A DNA stretch of 64,000 nucleotides, taken from assembly GCA_011050675.1 (NCBI GenBank), contig DRFI01000020.1, positions 62,001 to 126,000 of the forward strand. The letters run 5' to 3'. This stretch comes from Maribacter sp. (lineage in GTDB: Bacteria > Bacteroidota > Bacteroidia > Flavobacteriales > Flavobacteriaceae). The stretch's first letter is position 1, and every line of letters begins with the position of its first letter. A model generated the notes under the pieces. The model searched no databases. It was not told the origin of the DNA and saw only the letters and a list, made by a program, of their open reading frames with translations. Below, in pieces: positions 1 through 9,542 of this stretch. Position numbers and translations under genes: made by a program.

Positions 1-2118
1 GAACAGCCAATTAGTATAAGTGCAGAAACACCTGGAAAAGTATATTTAGAAGGCAATTCTTATCTAAAATTAGGTGGAGAACATTTAACCGTAAAAGGAT
101 TGTACTTTAAAAACGGATACGCCCCCGAAAGTTCCATTATTCGTTTTATGATCAATGAAGATAGCGTTGCCAATAACTGCAGGATTACAAATACAGTTAT
201 AAAAGATTACACCAAGCCAAACAGATTTACAAATGACCGTTGGATAGAACTGTACGGCAAGCATAATACATTTGACCACAATTATATCTCAGGAAAATCT
301 AATGACGGAGAAACATTAAGGGTGTTTTTTACTGGAAACCAACACATTAACAACCATCATCAAATTGTAAATAATTATTTTGGTCCACGTCCTAGAAAAG
401 GAGGTCCTAGAGCTGAAACAATACGTATTGGCGATAGTAAAACACGTATGACACCTGGCTATGTAAATGTATCTAATAATTATTTTGAAGCTTGTAACGG
501 CGAGGTAGAGATTATATCTGACAAGACCAATTTCAATTCTTTCAATAATAATATTTTCTACAAATCTGAAGGCTCACTTGTTCTAAGGCATAGTAGTTAT
601 GCAACTGTAAATGGTAATATTTTTATTGGTGGTGATGAATCTGAATTTTATGGCGGAGTTAGAGTCGTAAATGCCGGACACTGGATTACCAATAATTATT
701 TCTATAAAAGTAATGGTGAAGAATTTAGGTCTCCACTAGCCATTATGAACGGTATACCAATGACGCCATTAAATAGGTATTTACAAGTATCGGATATTGT
801 AGTTGCCTATAATACTTGGGTAGATTGTAAATCTCCATGGCAGATAGGCATTGGTCAAAATCTAAAAAGTGCTAGCGTACTGCCTGCAAGTGAAATTCGA
901 TCCGCACCTCCTATCCGCTCTATCATCGCAAATAATATCATCTACAATACCACAACTGATAACACCCCGGTTATTAACCATAGTGAAATGGATGGTATTT
1001 TATTTAAAAACAATGTGATAGATAATAATGGCACTCGGTATTCAGAATACGATGTTTTGAACAATGGAAAACTAAAAATGAAGAAAATCAATGATTGGCT
1101 TTATGCTCCTATAAATACTAAAGACAGCATTCTAAACTCAGTTTACAACGGGTATGATTTTGCTAAAATTGACAAGGATATTTTTGAAGCAACACGTAGT
1201 AACGAAAATGGTGTTGGAGCCATCAATCAACTTTCATCAGCTAAGAAATTTGTAATCGATAAGAAAAAGTATGGTCCAGATTGGTATACTGTTGAAGATG
1301 TAGCCTATGAGCCAAAAATAATTCAAGCTTCATCTGCCGAAGGAGAGCTCGTTAATAAAATTCTATTAGCGCATTCTGGCGATATTATTGAATTGACAGA
1401 TGCAACATACTATTTAAAATCACCGTTAATTATAGACAAGAACATTACACTTCTATCAAAAGATGCAACTACCAAGTCGCAACTTATATTTGAAAGCAAA
1501 AATGATAGTTTAGCTTTTAATATGAAACCATATGGGGCTTTAAATCTAAAACGAATAAAACTAAAAGGAGCAATTAATAAAATTGCTTTCGCTCCTTTAA
1601 AAACGAACATGTCTTCTGCCTACGATTTAAATATAGAGGATTGTGAATTAGATAATTTCGGGTTTATACTAAAAGCCTACAAAGGATCTTTCGCCAACAG
1701 TATAACATTAAATAATACTTCCTTTAAAAATTGTTTAAACGGCATAGTGCTAGCTGCCGATAAAAAAGGAGACTATAATGCAGAAATGGTACGTATAGAA
1801 AAATGTGATTTTGAAAATATATCGCAAAATGTCATACATTTCTATAGAGGTGGTTACGACGAATCTACTATTGGAGGCTATTTAACCATCCTAAATTCTA
1901 ATTTTACAAATTGTGGAAAGAATGAAAAAAGTCAAGTTTTAATAAAGACAAGAGGAATTATCAACCTCTTACTTTCTGGTAATACATTCAAAAATAATCC
2001 TTTAAAATTTGCAACCATCTTATGGGGCGAAAAGAATAATCACCATACCAACAATACTCTTATAAATTCTGGTGAAATAAAAGTAGAACAGCAGCAAAAA
2101 CTAGAAATCCTTTATTAA
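1..2118 (+). CDS. PL6 family alginate lyase, two beta-helix domains (5' end outside window)
   Basis: The frame is open from base 1, so the gene starts upstream of the window; the first in-frame start-like codon (TTG at 100) is not the real start. The visible product is about 705 residues of Asn-rich beta-helix rungs. The first half has the PL6 (chondroitinase B-like) signature: a Lys in a SDKT context (codon 523-525) followed by an Arg in LVLRH (codon 586-588), the expected Lys/Arg catalytic pair. From about base 1320 a second, weaker beta-helix domain follows, as in two-domain PL6 alginate lyases such as AlyGC. Family knowledge predicts beta-elimination of alginate, feeding the SusCD/DEH genes downstream. 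It converges on the isomerase gene at 2171. Substrate preference (MG or G blocks) cannot be read here. Confidence 0.88.
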   Translation, partial: EQPISISAETPGKVYLEGNSYLKLGGEHLTVKGLYFKNGYAPESSIIRFMINEDSVANNCRITNTVIKDYTKPNRFTNDRWIELYGKHNTFDHNYISGKSNDGETLRVFFTGNQHINNHHQIVNNYFGPRPRKGGPRAETIRIGDSKTRMTPGYVNVSNNYFEACNGEVEIISDKTNFNSFNNNIFYKSEGSLVLRHSSYATVNGNIFIGGDESEFYGGVRVVNAGHWITNNYFYKSNGEEFRSPLAIMNGIPMTPLNRYLQVSDIVVAYNTWVDCKSPWQIGIGQNLKSASVLPASEIRSAPPIRSIIANNIIYNTTTDNTPVINHSEMDGILFKNNVIDNNGTRYSEYDVLNNGKLKMKKINDWLYAPINTKDSILNSVYNGYDFAKIDKDIFEATRSNENGVGAINQLSSAKKFVIDKKKYGPDWYTVEDVAYEPKIIQASSAEGELVNKILLAHSGDIIELTDATYYLKSPLIIDKNITLLSKDATTKSQLIFESKNDSLAFNMKPYGALNLKRIKLKGAINKIAFAPLKTNMSSAYDLNIEDCELDNFGFILKAYKGSFANSITLNNTSFKNCLNGIVLAADKKGDYNAEMVRIEKCDFENISQNVIHFYRGGYDESTIGGYLTILNSNFTNCGKNEKSQVLIKTRGIINLLLSGNTFKNNPLKFATILWGEKNNHHTNNTLINSGEIKVEQQQKLEILY

Positions 2119-2170
2119 AAAACGATTTAATTCAAGCTGCTACCCTTTCTAAAAATATCTTGATCCTTCC

Positions 2171-3265
2171 CTATTTAGGAGGATAGCATAGTAATATTTT
2201 CGATTCAATTTTGGATGTAAAAACAACATCATCTATTGCAGCAGAGAAGAATATTTCATCACCTTGAGAAAAACTATATTCTTTTCCTCCACATTTAATG
2301 CTTCCCTCACCAAAATAAATTACAGCAACAAAGAAGCTACCATTTGCTTTAATCGAATGTTCTCCGTTTAAATCCAATTCACTTAGACCAAAACAATCTG
2401 TATGTGTTTCGTTAAATATTGTATTTAAGGTATGAGTGTCAGATGAATCTATTGTTTTAGGAGAAACCTTCCATCTTTTCAAAGCTTCCTCGTAAGAACA
2501 GCCATCATAATGAAAACAATCTAGCATATTTTGCTCCCCTACCCCTTGATGTATTAATTCATCAGAAATTTTTAAACCAGCAGGTGTAATTTTTTCTACA
2601 CGCATTGTATAATCTGTAGGTTCTTGAACTTCCATTAAAAAACAGCCACTACCAATAGCATGAGGTACACCTCCATAAATCATATAAGCATCACCAGGGT
2701 TTACTTCTATTTTATGTAAACACCCCAACATACCTTCAATATCTTGATTTACGAATAGGGTTTCCCATTGGTCTTTTGTGACACCCTCTTTAAAGCCCAT
2801 GTAAATGACACTTTTTTCGCCATTTATCTCGCGCTTGTTTAATACATACCAAGATTCAGTTTTACCGAAAGCAGAGTTAAGCATGGTGCGGGCATAATCT
2901 TTATCTGGGTGCACTTGAATAGTCAATCTTTCTTTAGAATCAAGCATTTTTATGAGGACACCAGTAGTTCCAAATTTATCAGCTAATGCTTTTCCTAGGT
3001 ACAATTCTTTGTTAGAAGCCACCAATTCTTTTAGCGAATGTGTACCCGACGGAGTTTCAACCAAAGACAAACCTTCATTTGCAGGTCTGCCATTTCCTCG
3101 TGCAGTTACGGTAGACATAATCCACTCTTCTGGCATGCTGCCATCCACTTCTGGAGTCTCTTGTTTCCATCTATCTATTAATGCTCCACCTTCATAAGTG
3201 CGCCAAACTCTATTAGAATATTGTTTTAATGGTATATATGCGTATTGCTCAAAATTGTTCTTCAT
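2171..3265 (-). CDS. manA: Class I mannose-6-phosphate isomerase
   Basis: Interconverts mannose-6-phosphate and fructose-6-phosphate in the cytoplasm. The product (364 aa from the chosen start) has the zinc-site elements of type I phosphomannose isomerases: IQVHPD, a Glu in KTESWYVL, and a His in GGVPHAIG, in the expected order. A longer reading from a TTG at 3286 adds seven residues; the ATG at 3265 is preferred because family members begin near this point. It is on the opposite strand to the alginate genes and convergent with PL6, so its link to alginate is positional only; it may serve GDP-mannose supply or general mannose use. Confidence 0.9.
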   Translation of the reverse strand: MKNNFEQYAYIPLKQYSNRVWRTYEGGALIDRWKQETPEVDGSMPEEWIMSTVTARGNGRPANEGLSLVETPSGTHSLKELVASNKELYLGKALADKFGTTGVLIKMLDSKERLTIQVHPDKDYARTMLNSAFGKTESWYVLNKREINGEKSVIYMGFKEGVTKDQWETLFVNQDIEGMLGCLHKIEVNPGDAYMIYGGVPHAIGSGCFLMEVQEPTDYTMRVEKITPAGLKISDELIHQGVGEQNMLDCFHYDGCSYEEALKRWKVSPKTIDSSDTHTLNTIFNETHTDCFGLSELDLNGEHSIKANGSFFVAVIYFGEGSIKCGGKEYSFSQGDEIFFSAAIDDVVFTSKIESKILLCYPPK

Positions 3266-3286
3266 TATACAGTGCTTATTGTTCAA

Positions 3287-3888
3287 TAAAAATTATCAGA
3301 ACCCAATGAATATCAAAAAGTTGAATTCATTGAATACTACCTATTATTAAAAAAATAATTGAAAATCTAGAGAGGAAAACCGTTCAAATTTAGTGATTTT
3401 AAGGCTAAAATACGCCCCAATTAAGAGCAGATTTGATAAATTTCAAAATGATCAATCTGTTAACAAACTGCTATATCCTCAATAATTTATAGGGTTAAAA
3501 GAATATTTCAAAAATTACAGAGATTCTAAAGTTGTTAAAATGCAAATTTCTCTTTTTTTAACGAATAAATAACATATATTTGGTAAACCAAATTGGATAA
3601 CCAGTTTGGAAAACCAAAAATAAGTCATCAGTCCTTAAATTAAAATCGAACTTAAACGCAATGACAAAAAAATCAGATTAACACATTTACAACATTCCTT
3701 TTTATTTATAGTGAGAAGATTAATAACAACATGTACTATTTACTGTTCATGTTTTTTCTTAAGCAAGAGTTTAAAAATTTGAAAAGAACATAACAGATGT
3801 AAAAATGAAGATTTACTCGAATTTCATTTTAAAATGCTTTAATCAGACTTTAACAAGTCGAACTTAAATTAACATAACAAGACTACAA
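3287..3888. other. Intergenic region between manA and susC
   Basis: About 600 bases with no credible gene. It carries the susC promoter (-7 box TATATTTG at 3575-3582) and three tandem regulator sites at 3579-3618. If transcription starts near 3590, the susC leader is about 300 nt. I see no Rho-independent terminator or recognisable riboswitch core in the leader, which is very AT-rich. Confidence 0.6.
3575..3618 (+). promoter_or_regulatory. susC promoter -7 box overlapped by three tandem GntR-type operators
   Basis: TATATTTG (3575-3582) fits the Bacteroidetes -7 consensus TAnnTTTG. Starting inside it are three near-palindromes: TTTGGTAAACCAAA (3579-3592), TTGGATAACCAG (3593-3604) and TTTGGAAAACCAAA (3605-3618). 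The GG dinucleotides lie exactly 13 bp apart (3582, 3595, 3608). The half-site TTGGT/ACCAA resembles known operators of GntR-family uronate regulators such as ExuR/UxuR. The overlap with the promoter implies repression, relieved by an alginate breakdown product; that is inference. Confidence 0.7.
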
Positions 3889-6888
3889 ATGAATTTACAA
3901 ACGAAATTAGTATTAATGATGGTACTGTTACTCAACATATCATTATTCGCACAAGACGGTTACACCTTAACTGGTACGGTAACCGACGAAACAAGTATGC
4001 CTGTTCCAGGAGCTAACGTTGTTATCCAAAATACAACCACAGGTACTTCTACCGATTTTGACGGTAATTTCTCTATTACAGTTTCTAATGGAGATGTTTT
4101 AGAGTTTTCTTCAATAGGATACGCTAGTAAAGCAGTTAACATTACTGGTCAACAAACTTTAAACGTTGTTCTTGCTGAAGATGCTAGCCAACTTGAAGAG
4201 GTTGTTGTAGTAGGTTACGGTTCTCAGAAAAAAAGTGACATTACTGGTGCTGTTTCTTCAGTTAAATCTGAAGAATTAAATGCATTTCCATTAGCAAGTG
4301 CAGAACAAGCACTTCAAGGTCGTGCAGCAGGTGTTGTTGTTCAGTCTAACAATGGTGGTGAACCAGGTGCCCCAATCGCTATTAGAGTAAGGGGTAATAC
4401 TTCTATTGGCGCAAGTAGCGGCCCATTAGTAGTTGTTGATGGTTTCGTTGGTGCAACAATGCCACAACCAAATGATATTGAATCTATTGAAGTATTAAAA
4501 GATGCTTCTGCAACCGCAATTTACGGTTCTAGAGGTTCTGGTGGGGTTGTATTGGTTACTACTAAAAAAGGTAGGACTGGTAAAATTTCTGTTGAAGTAA
4601 ACACTGCTTATTCTGTTCAAAGTACAGCTAACAGGTTGGATTTATTAAATGCAGATGAATTTGCTAGATACCAACAAATCATAAATCCTGCTTACGAGCA
4701 AGGAACGGCAAATACTGACTGGCAAGATGTTATTTACAAAACAGGTAGTACTGCTAATCACCAATTTTCTTTCTCTGGTGGTAGCGAAAACATTAATTTC
4801 TATGCTTCTGCAAACTATTTCAAGCAAGAAGGCATTGTTACCAATTCTGATTTCGAAAAAACGACTTTCTTATCTAATATTGATGCTCAGGTAACTGACA
4901 AGTTAAAATTAGGTATGAATCTTTTTGGTAGTAGAGATACTAAAAATGGTGTACTTACACAATCAACTGGTGAAACTGCTAATGGTGGTGGTGATGATGT
5001 TATTTCATTAGCTTTTAGATTTGCTCCTGATAGAGGCATATATGATGAAGATGGTAATTTCACTCAAAACTCTGTTGGTGATGGTGTTGAAAACCCTTGG
5101 GCTGTTGCAAATGAATTGGTGAACGAAACTAAAGTCGATAGATATAGAACAAATTTATATGCGAATTATGACATTTTAGATAACCTTGCTTTTAAAACAA
5201 CATTTGGTTACAGTACGCTTAACGAAACTGTTGGTTCTTTTAAACCACAAACTTTTGAACTTTCAACAGGTTTTGCAAGCTTAGCAAATAGAAGAACAAC
5301 AAACCTTTTAAGTGAAAACTATTTAACGTATAACGCTGAAATAGGAAAAGGTAATTTAACTTTATTAGGAGGTTACTCTTATCAGAAAACAAATACAATT
5401 AGATTTTCTGCACTTACACAGGAACTTCTTTCTGATGATTTCTTATTTTATAACTTAGCTGCTGGTGAAGTTCAAACACGTAGAGTTACTTCATCTTTTT
5501 CTGAATCTGAAATTCAATCTCAATTTGGTAGATTGAACTATGAATATGACGATAAATATTTATTGACTGCTACGGTTAGACGTGATGGTGCATCTAACTT
5601 TGCTGAAAATGAAAAGTATGCTATTTTCCCTTCGGGTGCTATTGGTTGGAAAGTTTCAAATGAAGACTTCTTAAAAAATAGCGAAACTATTTCTAACCTA
5701 AAATTAAGAGCTAGTTATGGTGTAACAGGTAACCAAGCAATTTCTCCTTACCAATCTCTAGCTGAATTAGCAGTAACACCTGCAACAGCTATCGAAACAG
5801 CTCCTTCTGTTTCTGTTGCTCAAGAAGCTAATCCTGATTTAAAATGGGAATCTTCTTACCAGACAAACATTGGTGTTGATCTTGGTTTATTAAGCAATAA
5901 AATTTCTCTTTCACTTGATTACTATAATATTGACACGAAAGACCTTTTATTAGAAACAGCAACATCGCCTGCTTATAGTGGTGCTGTTGATTTAGAAGTA
6001 TTCTCTAATGTAGGAGAAATCAACAATAAAGGTTTTGAAGTTACTTTAAGCACTAGAAACATCAGTAAAGAAAACTTTAGCTGGACTACAGATTTTAACA
6101 TAGCCACTAATAAAAATGAAGTTATAGCACTAAACAATGGTGATATCATTGACAGCGCAGCTCCTGGTTATTTCTCTGGAAAAGACACATATATCTTAAG
6201 AGAAGGGGAAGCGATTGGCTTATTCTGGGGTCTTGATTACCAAGGTGTTTACCAAGGTGGAGATTTACCAGCAGGTACAGCACTTAAAGGTGGTTTCTCT
6301 GAAGCAGGTGATCCTTTGTTCAGAGATGTAGATGATAGTGGCGAAATAGATACAGGTGACCAAACTATTATGGGTGACCCGAATCCTGATTTCACATTTG
6401 GTTTCACCAACAACTTTAGATACAAAAACTTAGATTTAAATATCTTCTTTCAAGGTTCTCAAGGTGGCGAAATCTTAAATCTTACTAACGTTCAGTTATT
6501 TAATGGAGATTCTAATACAATATCTGAAGCGTTCAATGCTTGGTCTCCTACAAATACTAACTCTAACATACCTTCTAACAAAATTAGAGATAGAGAAATC
6601 TCTTCTAGATTTGTTGAAGATGGTAGCTATATCAGATTAAAAAATATTGCTTTAGGCTACACTTTTCCAATTGATATTGTTGAAAAATTAGGAATGGATA
6701 ATCTAAGAATTTCGGTAAGTGCGCAAAACTTATTGACTTTCACTAACTATTCAGGTCTAGATCCTGAAGTAAGTTACTTTGGTAGCGGTGGTGGAAGTAC
6801 AGGTTCTGGTAACGTTGTTCAAGGTCATGATTTTGGGAACTACCCAACTGTTAGATCTGTAAACTTTGCGCTTAACTTAAAATTTTAA
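3889..6888 (+). CDS. SusC-like TonB-dependent outer membrane transporter
   Basis: Imports oligosaccharides through the outer membrane, powered by TonB. The 999-aa product has a signal peptide (about residues 1-21, ending in LFAQ), a carboxypeptidase-regulatory-like domain (about 25-105), a plug domain (EEVVVVGYG onward, with VVVDGF and ATAIYGSRG motifs around 180-225) and a long beta-barrel ending in an aromatic/hydrophobic strand, NFALNLKF. Length and order are those of SusC/RagA proteins. The SusD partner starts 25 bp downstream. From the locus, the expected cargo is alginate oligosaccharides. Regulation is through the operators overlapping its promoter. Confidence 0.95.
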   Translation: MNLQTKLVLMMVLLLNISLFAQDGYTLTGTVTDETSMPVPGANVVIQNTTTGTSTDFDGNFSITVSNGDVLEFSSIGYASKAVNITGQQTLNVVLAEDASQLEEVVVVGYGSQKKSDITGAVSSVKSEELNAFPLASAEQALQGRAAGVVVQSNNGGEPGAPIAIRVRGNTSIGASSGPLVVVDGFVGATMPQPNDIESIEVLKDASATAIYGSRGSGGVVLVTTKKGRTGKISVEVNTAYSVQSTANRLDLLNADEFARYQQIINPAYEQGTANTDWQDVIYKTGSTANHQFSFSGGSENINFYASANYFKQEGIVTNSDFEKTTFLSNIDAQVTDKLKLGMNLFGSRDTKNGVLTQSTGETANGGGDDVISLAFRFAPDRGIYDEDGNFTQNSVGDGVENPWAVANELVNETKVDRYRTNLYANYDILDNLAFKTTFGYSTLNETVGSFKPQTFELSTGFASLANRRTTNLLSENYLTYNAEIGKGNLTLLGGYSYQKTNTIRFSALTQELLSDDFLFYNLAAGEVQTRRVTSSFSESEIQSQFGRLNYEYDDKYLLTATVRRDGASNFAENEKYAIFPSGAIGWKVSNEDFLKNSETISNLKLRASYGVTGNQAISPYQSLAELAVTPATAIETAPSVSVAQEANPDLKWESSYQTNIGVDLGLLSNKISLSLDYYNIDTKDLLLETATSPAYSGAVDLEVFSNVGEINNKGFEVTLSTRNISKENFSWTTDFNIATNKNEVIALNNGDIIDSAAPGYFSGKDTYILREGEAIGLFWGLDYQGVYQGGDLPAGTALKGGFSEAGDPLFRDVDDSGEIDTGDQTIMGDPNPDFTFGFTNNFRYKNLDLNIFFQGSQGGEILNLTNVQLFNGDSNTISEAFNAWSPTNTNSNIPSNKIRDREISSRFVEDGSYIRLKNIALGYTFPIDIVEKLGMDNLRISVSAQNLLTFTNYSGLDPEVSYFGSGGGSTGSGNVVQGHDFGNYPTVRSVNFALNLKF

Positions 6889-6913
6889 TCAATAATTTAA
6901 AAACATATATATA

Positions 6914-8509
6914 ATGAAAACATATAAATATTTATTCTTATTGATTGGATTAACAATCGTAGGATGTTCAGATTTAGAAGAAGATCCAATTACAGAATTA
7001 AGTCCTGATAGCTATTTCAGCGCTTTAAGCTTAACAGAAGTAGAAGGTTTCGTTGCTGGTTCTTACGCACACATGGTTCACAGAAACTTTATGTCTAGAG
7101 AAATGACTCAGGCACTTATGTTTCGTAGCGACATGATGGCTATAGGTAGAACAGGTGCTCAAGAAAGAATTGACCATGATAACTTTACCGTTCAAGCAGA
7201 TAACGGACTTATTGCCGGTGGTTCTAACGTATACTGGCCAAAAGTGTATCAAATAATTGGTGCAGCAAACGAAGCCATAAAATCTGGTCTATCATTAACT
7301 GATGTTGATGAAGCAGAAAGAAACGAAGTAATAGCTAGAGCTCGTTTTGCAAGAGCATTTGCTTATTTTCATTTAGTAAGACAATTTGGTGATATCCCTT
7401 ATTTAGATGATACAACAATATTGTCTGAAGCTGCAGTTGCAGAAAGAACTCCTGCCGCTACAGTGTATGAAAATATTATTGCTGATTTTGAGTTTGCTAA
7501 AGCTAATTTACCAAACACTCAATCTTCAAGAGCTATACCTGCTAAATCAGCAGCTAGCGCTTACTTAGCATTAGTGTATTTAACTTTAGAAGAATGGCAA
7601 AATTCTTATGATGAAGCGAAAGAAATCATAAATAACGAAGGAACTTATAACTTAGGTTTAGAGCCAAATTTTCAAGACTTATACGATGCTATTAAAATCG
7701 ACCAGTCTTTAGAACCAATCTTTGTTTTAGATTTCACAGGTGTTTCTGACGGCGATCAAGGTAGAGATTACCAAGTAGCATTTACCGGTATTAGATCAGA
7801 TGATCAATATGATATGGGAGGCGGATGGTCTGTTGAGGTTCCTGCTCTTAAAGTATTCACTTCTTGGGATGATTTAGATTACAGAAAAGCAGTTACTTTC
7901 GATGCTACTGCTGTTCAAGGTGATGCAGTTGTGCCTTACACAAATTTTACAGATGCTGATGGTAGAGCTGTAAACAGACCACATGTTGGTAAATACACTC
8001 GTATGGCAAGTAAATTACCTCAACAAGATGGTAATGGTAGATCATCACACTCTAACTATATGATGATGCGTTATGCAGAAGTATTAATGATTGGTGCTGA
8101 AGCAGCAAATGAATTAGGACAATCTTCTGATGCTGAAATGTGGGTAAACAGAGTAATGGAAAGATCTAGAGCTGGTGGTGTTTCTTGGGCAAATGGTGCC
8201 GAAGTAACAATTGCTCCTAGTGCAGTTCCTGCAGATTTTTCAGGACTTTCTCAAGATGATTTTAGAACTCGAATCTTAGATGAGCGTAGGTTAGAGTTTG
8301 CTTACGAAATGAAAAGATGGTACGATATTGCTAGAAGAAAATTAGGAAATGATGTTTTTGGAGCTGATGGTCTTGAGTCTGAAGTTTCTACGGAATCTGG
8401 AGTTGGACCTGGTCCAAAATCTTTTGACCCTGCCAAAGATTACTTATTCCCAATTCCTCAATCTGAAATAATAATAAACCCTAACCTAACACAAAACCCA
8501 GGGTATTAA
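6914..8509 (+). CDS. SusD-like surface glycan-binding lipoprotein
   Basis: Surface lipoprotein that captures glycan and lids the SusC channel. The product is 531 aa with a lipoprotein signal whose lipobox ends at Cys18 (LTIVGCSD). The body is alpha-helical with TPR-like SusD features: FARAFAYFHLVRQFGD at about residues 145-160 and a C-terminal RILDERRLEFAYE-type motif preceding the RWYDI segment, which is diagnostic of RagB/SusD. It follows susC by 25 bp, so the two are co-transcribed. The predicted ligand is alginate oligosaccharide, from context. Confidence 0.95.
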   Translation: MKTYKYLFLLIGLTIVGCSDLEEDPITELSPDSYFSALSLTEVEGFVAGSYAHMVHRNFMSREMTQALMFRSDMMAIGRTGAQERIDHDNFTVQADNGLIAGGSNVYWPKVYQIIGAANEAIKSGLSLTDVDEAERNEVIARARFARAFAYFHLVRQFGDIPYLDDTTILSEAAVAERTPAATVYENIIADFEFAKANLPNTQSSRAIPAKSAASAYLALVYLTLEEWQNSYDEAKEIINNEGTYNLGLEPNFQDLYDAIKIDQSLEPIFVLDFTGVSDGDQGRDYQVAFTGIRSDDQYDMGGGWSVEVPALKVFTSWDDLDYRKAVTFDATAVQGDAVVPYTNFTDADGRAVNRPHVGKYTRMASKLPQQDGNGRSSHSNYMMMRYAEVLMIGAEAANELGQSSDAEMWVNRVMERSRAGGVSWANGAEVTIAPSAVPADFSGLSQDDFRTRILDERRLEFAYEMKRWYDIARRKLGNDVFGADGLESEVSTESGVGPGPKSFDPAKDYLFPIPQSEIIINPNLTQNPGY

Positions 8510-8620
8510 GTTATAGGCTTTAATTTTTACTATCTGTAAATTCATGAATTAGCTTATAGAATATATAGATATTAAAAATTAAAGCATTGTTTAAAGAGAG
8601 TTGTTTGAGTTAGTTGATTA

Positions 8621-8654
8621 AGATTGCTGGCTTGTTAAGCGGGCCAGCAAATCT
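8621..8654 (+). terminator. Hairpin after susD (terminator or processing site)
   Basis: Stem AGATTGCTGGC (8621-8631) pairs with GCCAGCAAATCT (8643-8654, one bulge) across an 11-nt loop. No strong T-run follows, so it may be a 3' stability hairpin separating susCD from gntR rather than a classic terminator. Confidence 0.45.
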
Positions 8655-8726
8655 TTCAGAATTAATTATTTAAAAGAAGTAACTAAGATTAAACTCCCGA
8701 AATAATTAATAACGGGGTTATTTTTA

Positions 8727-8756
8727 TAAATTTGAAAAACCAATCTGGTTAACCAA
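8727..8756 (+). promoter_or_regulatory. gntR promoter -7 box with two tandem operators
   Basis: TAAATTTG (8727-8734) matches TAnnTTTG. Two sites of the same type as upstream of susC follow: TTTGAAAAACCAA (8731-8743) and CTGGTTAACCAA (8745-8756), with CC dinucleotides 13 bp apart. As at susC, the TTTG of the -7 box is also the left half-site of the first operator. This suggests autoregulation by the adjacent GntR protein and coordinate control of the gntR-MFS-SDR operon. Confidence 0.68.
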
Positions 8757-8784
8757 TTTTTTCTGAAATAACTAAATGTAATAT

Positions 8785-9486
8785 ATGAAGCTACAAATCC
8801 TTACAAAAAACGAGCATAAAGAACTTCATAATGATATTATTGCCAAAATTCGAGATTTAATAAACAATAAAAATCTTGAACCTGGAGATAAATTACCCTC
8901 AGAGCGTATGTTATCAGAACGTTTTAATGTAAGCAGAGGAAATGTACGCGAATCAATTCAGAAATTAGAATTCTACGGTATTCTAAAATCTAAACCACAA
9001 AGTGGAACATTCGTAGCAGACATTGGTCAAGTAGCAATGAATGGTATGATGGATGATATTCTTGGTCTAGAAGATCCTGATTTTAAATCATTGGTTGAAA
9101 CAAGAATCTTATTAGAACTTAAAACAGTTCGTCTAGCTGCACAAAGAAGAACAGATGCAGATTTAATAAAAATGGAAACGGCACTAGAAGCCTACAAAGA
9201 AAAAGTATTGAACAATGAAGATGCTGTTCAAGAAGATTTGCTTTTTCATTTAGCAATTGCCCAAGCTTGTAGAAATAGCACTATCAATAGAATGATGCTA
9301 ATTATAACACCAGAGATCATAAACAATTTTGAAAAATATCATGTTTGTGACAAGGATCAAAGTTTAAAAGGAATACAAGAGCATCAAGATATTTTTGACG
9401 CTATAAAAAGACAAAATACACAGAAAGCAAAACAAATGATGAAAGTACATTTTAATGCACTTTATCAATATTGTTACAATATATAA
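8785..9486 (+). CDS. GntR family regulator, FadR/FCD subfamily (alginate locus)
   Basis: DNA-binding transcription factor of 233 aa. The N-terminal winged helix (about residues 12-78) has GDKLPSERMLSERF and VSRGNVRESIQKLE. The C-terminal helical FCD ligand domain (about 95-225) contains the spaced His/Asp residues (FHLAIA, EHQDIF, MKVHF) that hold a metal and acidic ligands in this subfamily. It lies between susD and the transporter, directly downstream of two operator copies that also sit at susC, so it probably binds both. The inducer is probably a DEH/KDG-type acid, by analogy with KdgR/ExuR/UxuR regulators. Confidence 0.88.
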   Translation: MKLQILTKNEHKELHNDIIAKIRDLINNKNLEPGDKLPSERMLSERFNVSRGNVRESIQKLEFYGILKSKPQSGTFVADIGQVAMNGMMDDILGLEDPDFKSLVETRILLELKTVRLAAQRRTDADLIKMETALEAYKEKVLNNEDAVQEDLLFHLAIAQACRNSTINRMMLIITPEIINNFEKYHVCDKDQSLKGIQEHQDIFDAIKRQNTQKAKQMMKVHFNALYQYCYNI

Positions 9487-9542
9487 AAGGCTTTCCTTTA
9501 AAAAATTTATAACCAAGCACTAACCAAAAAAAACAAATTATT

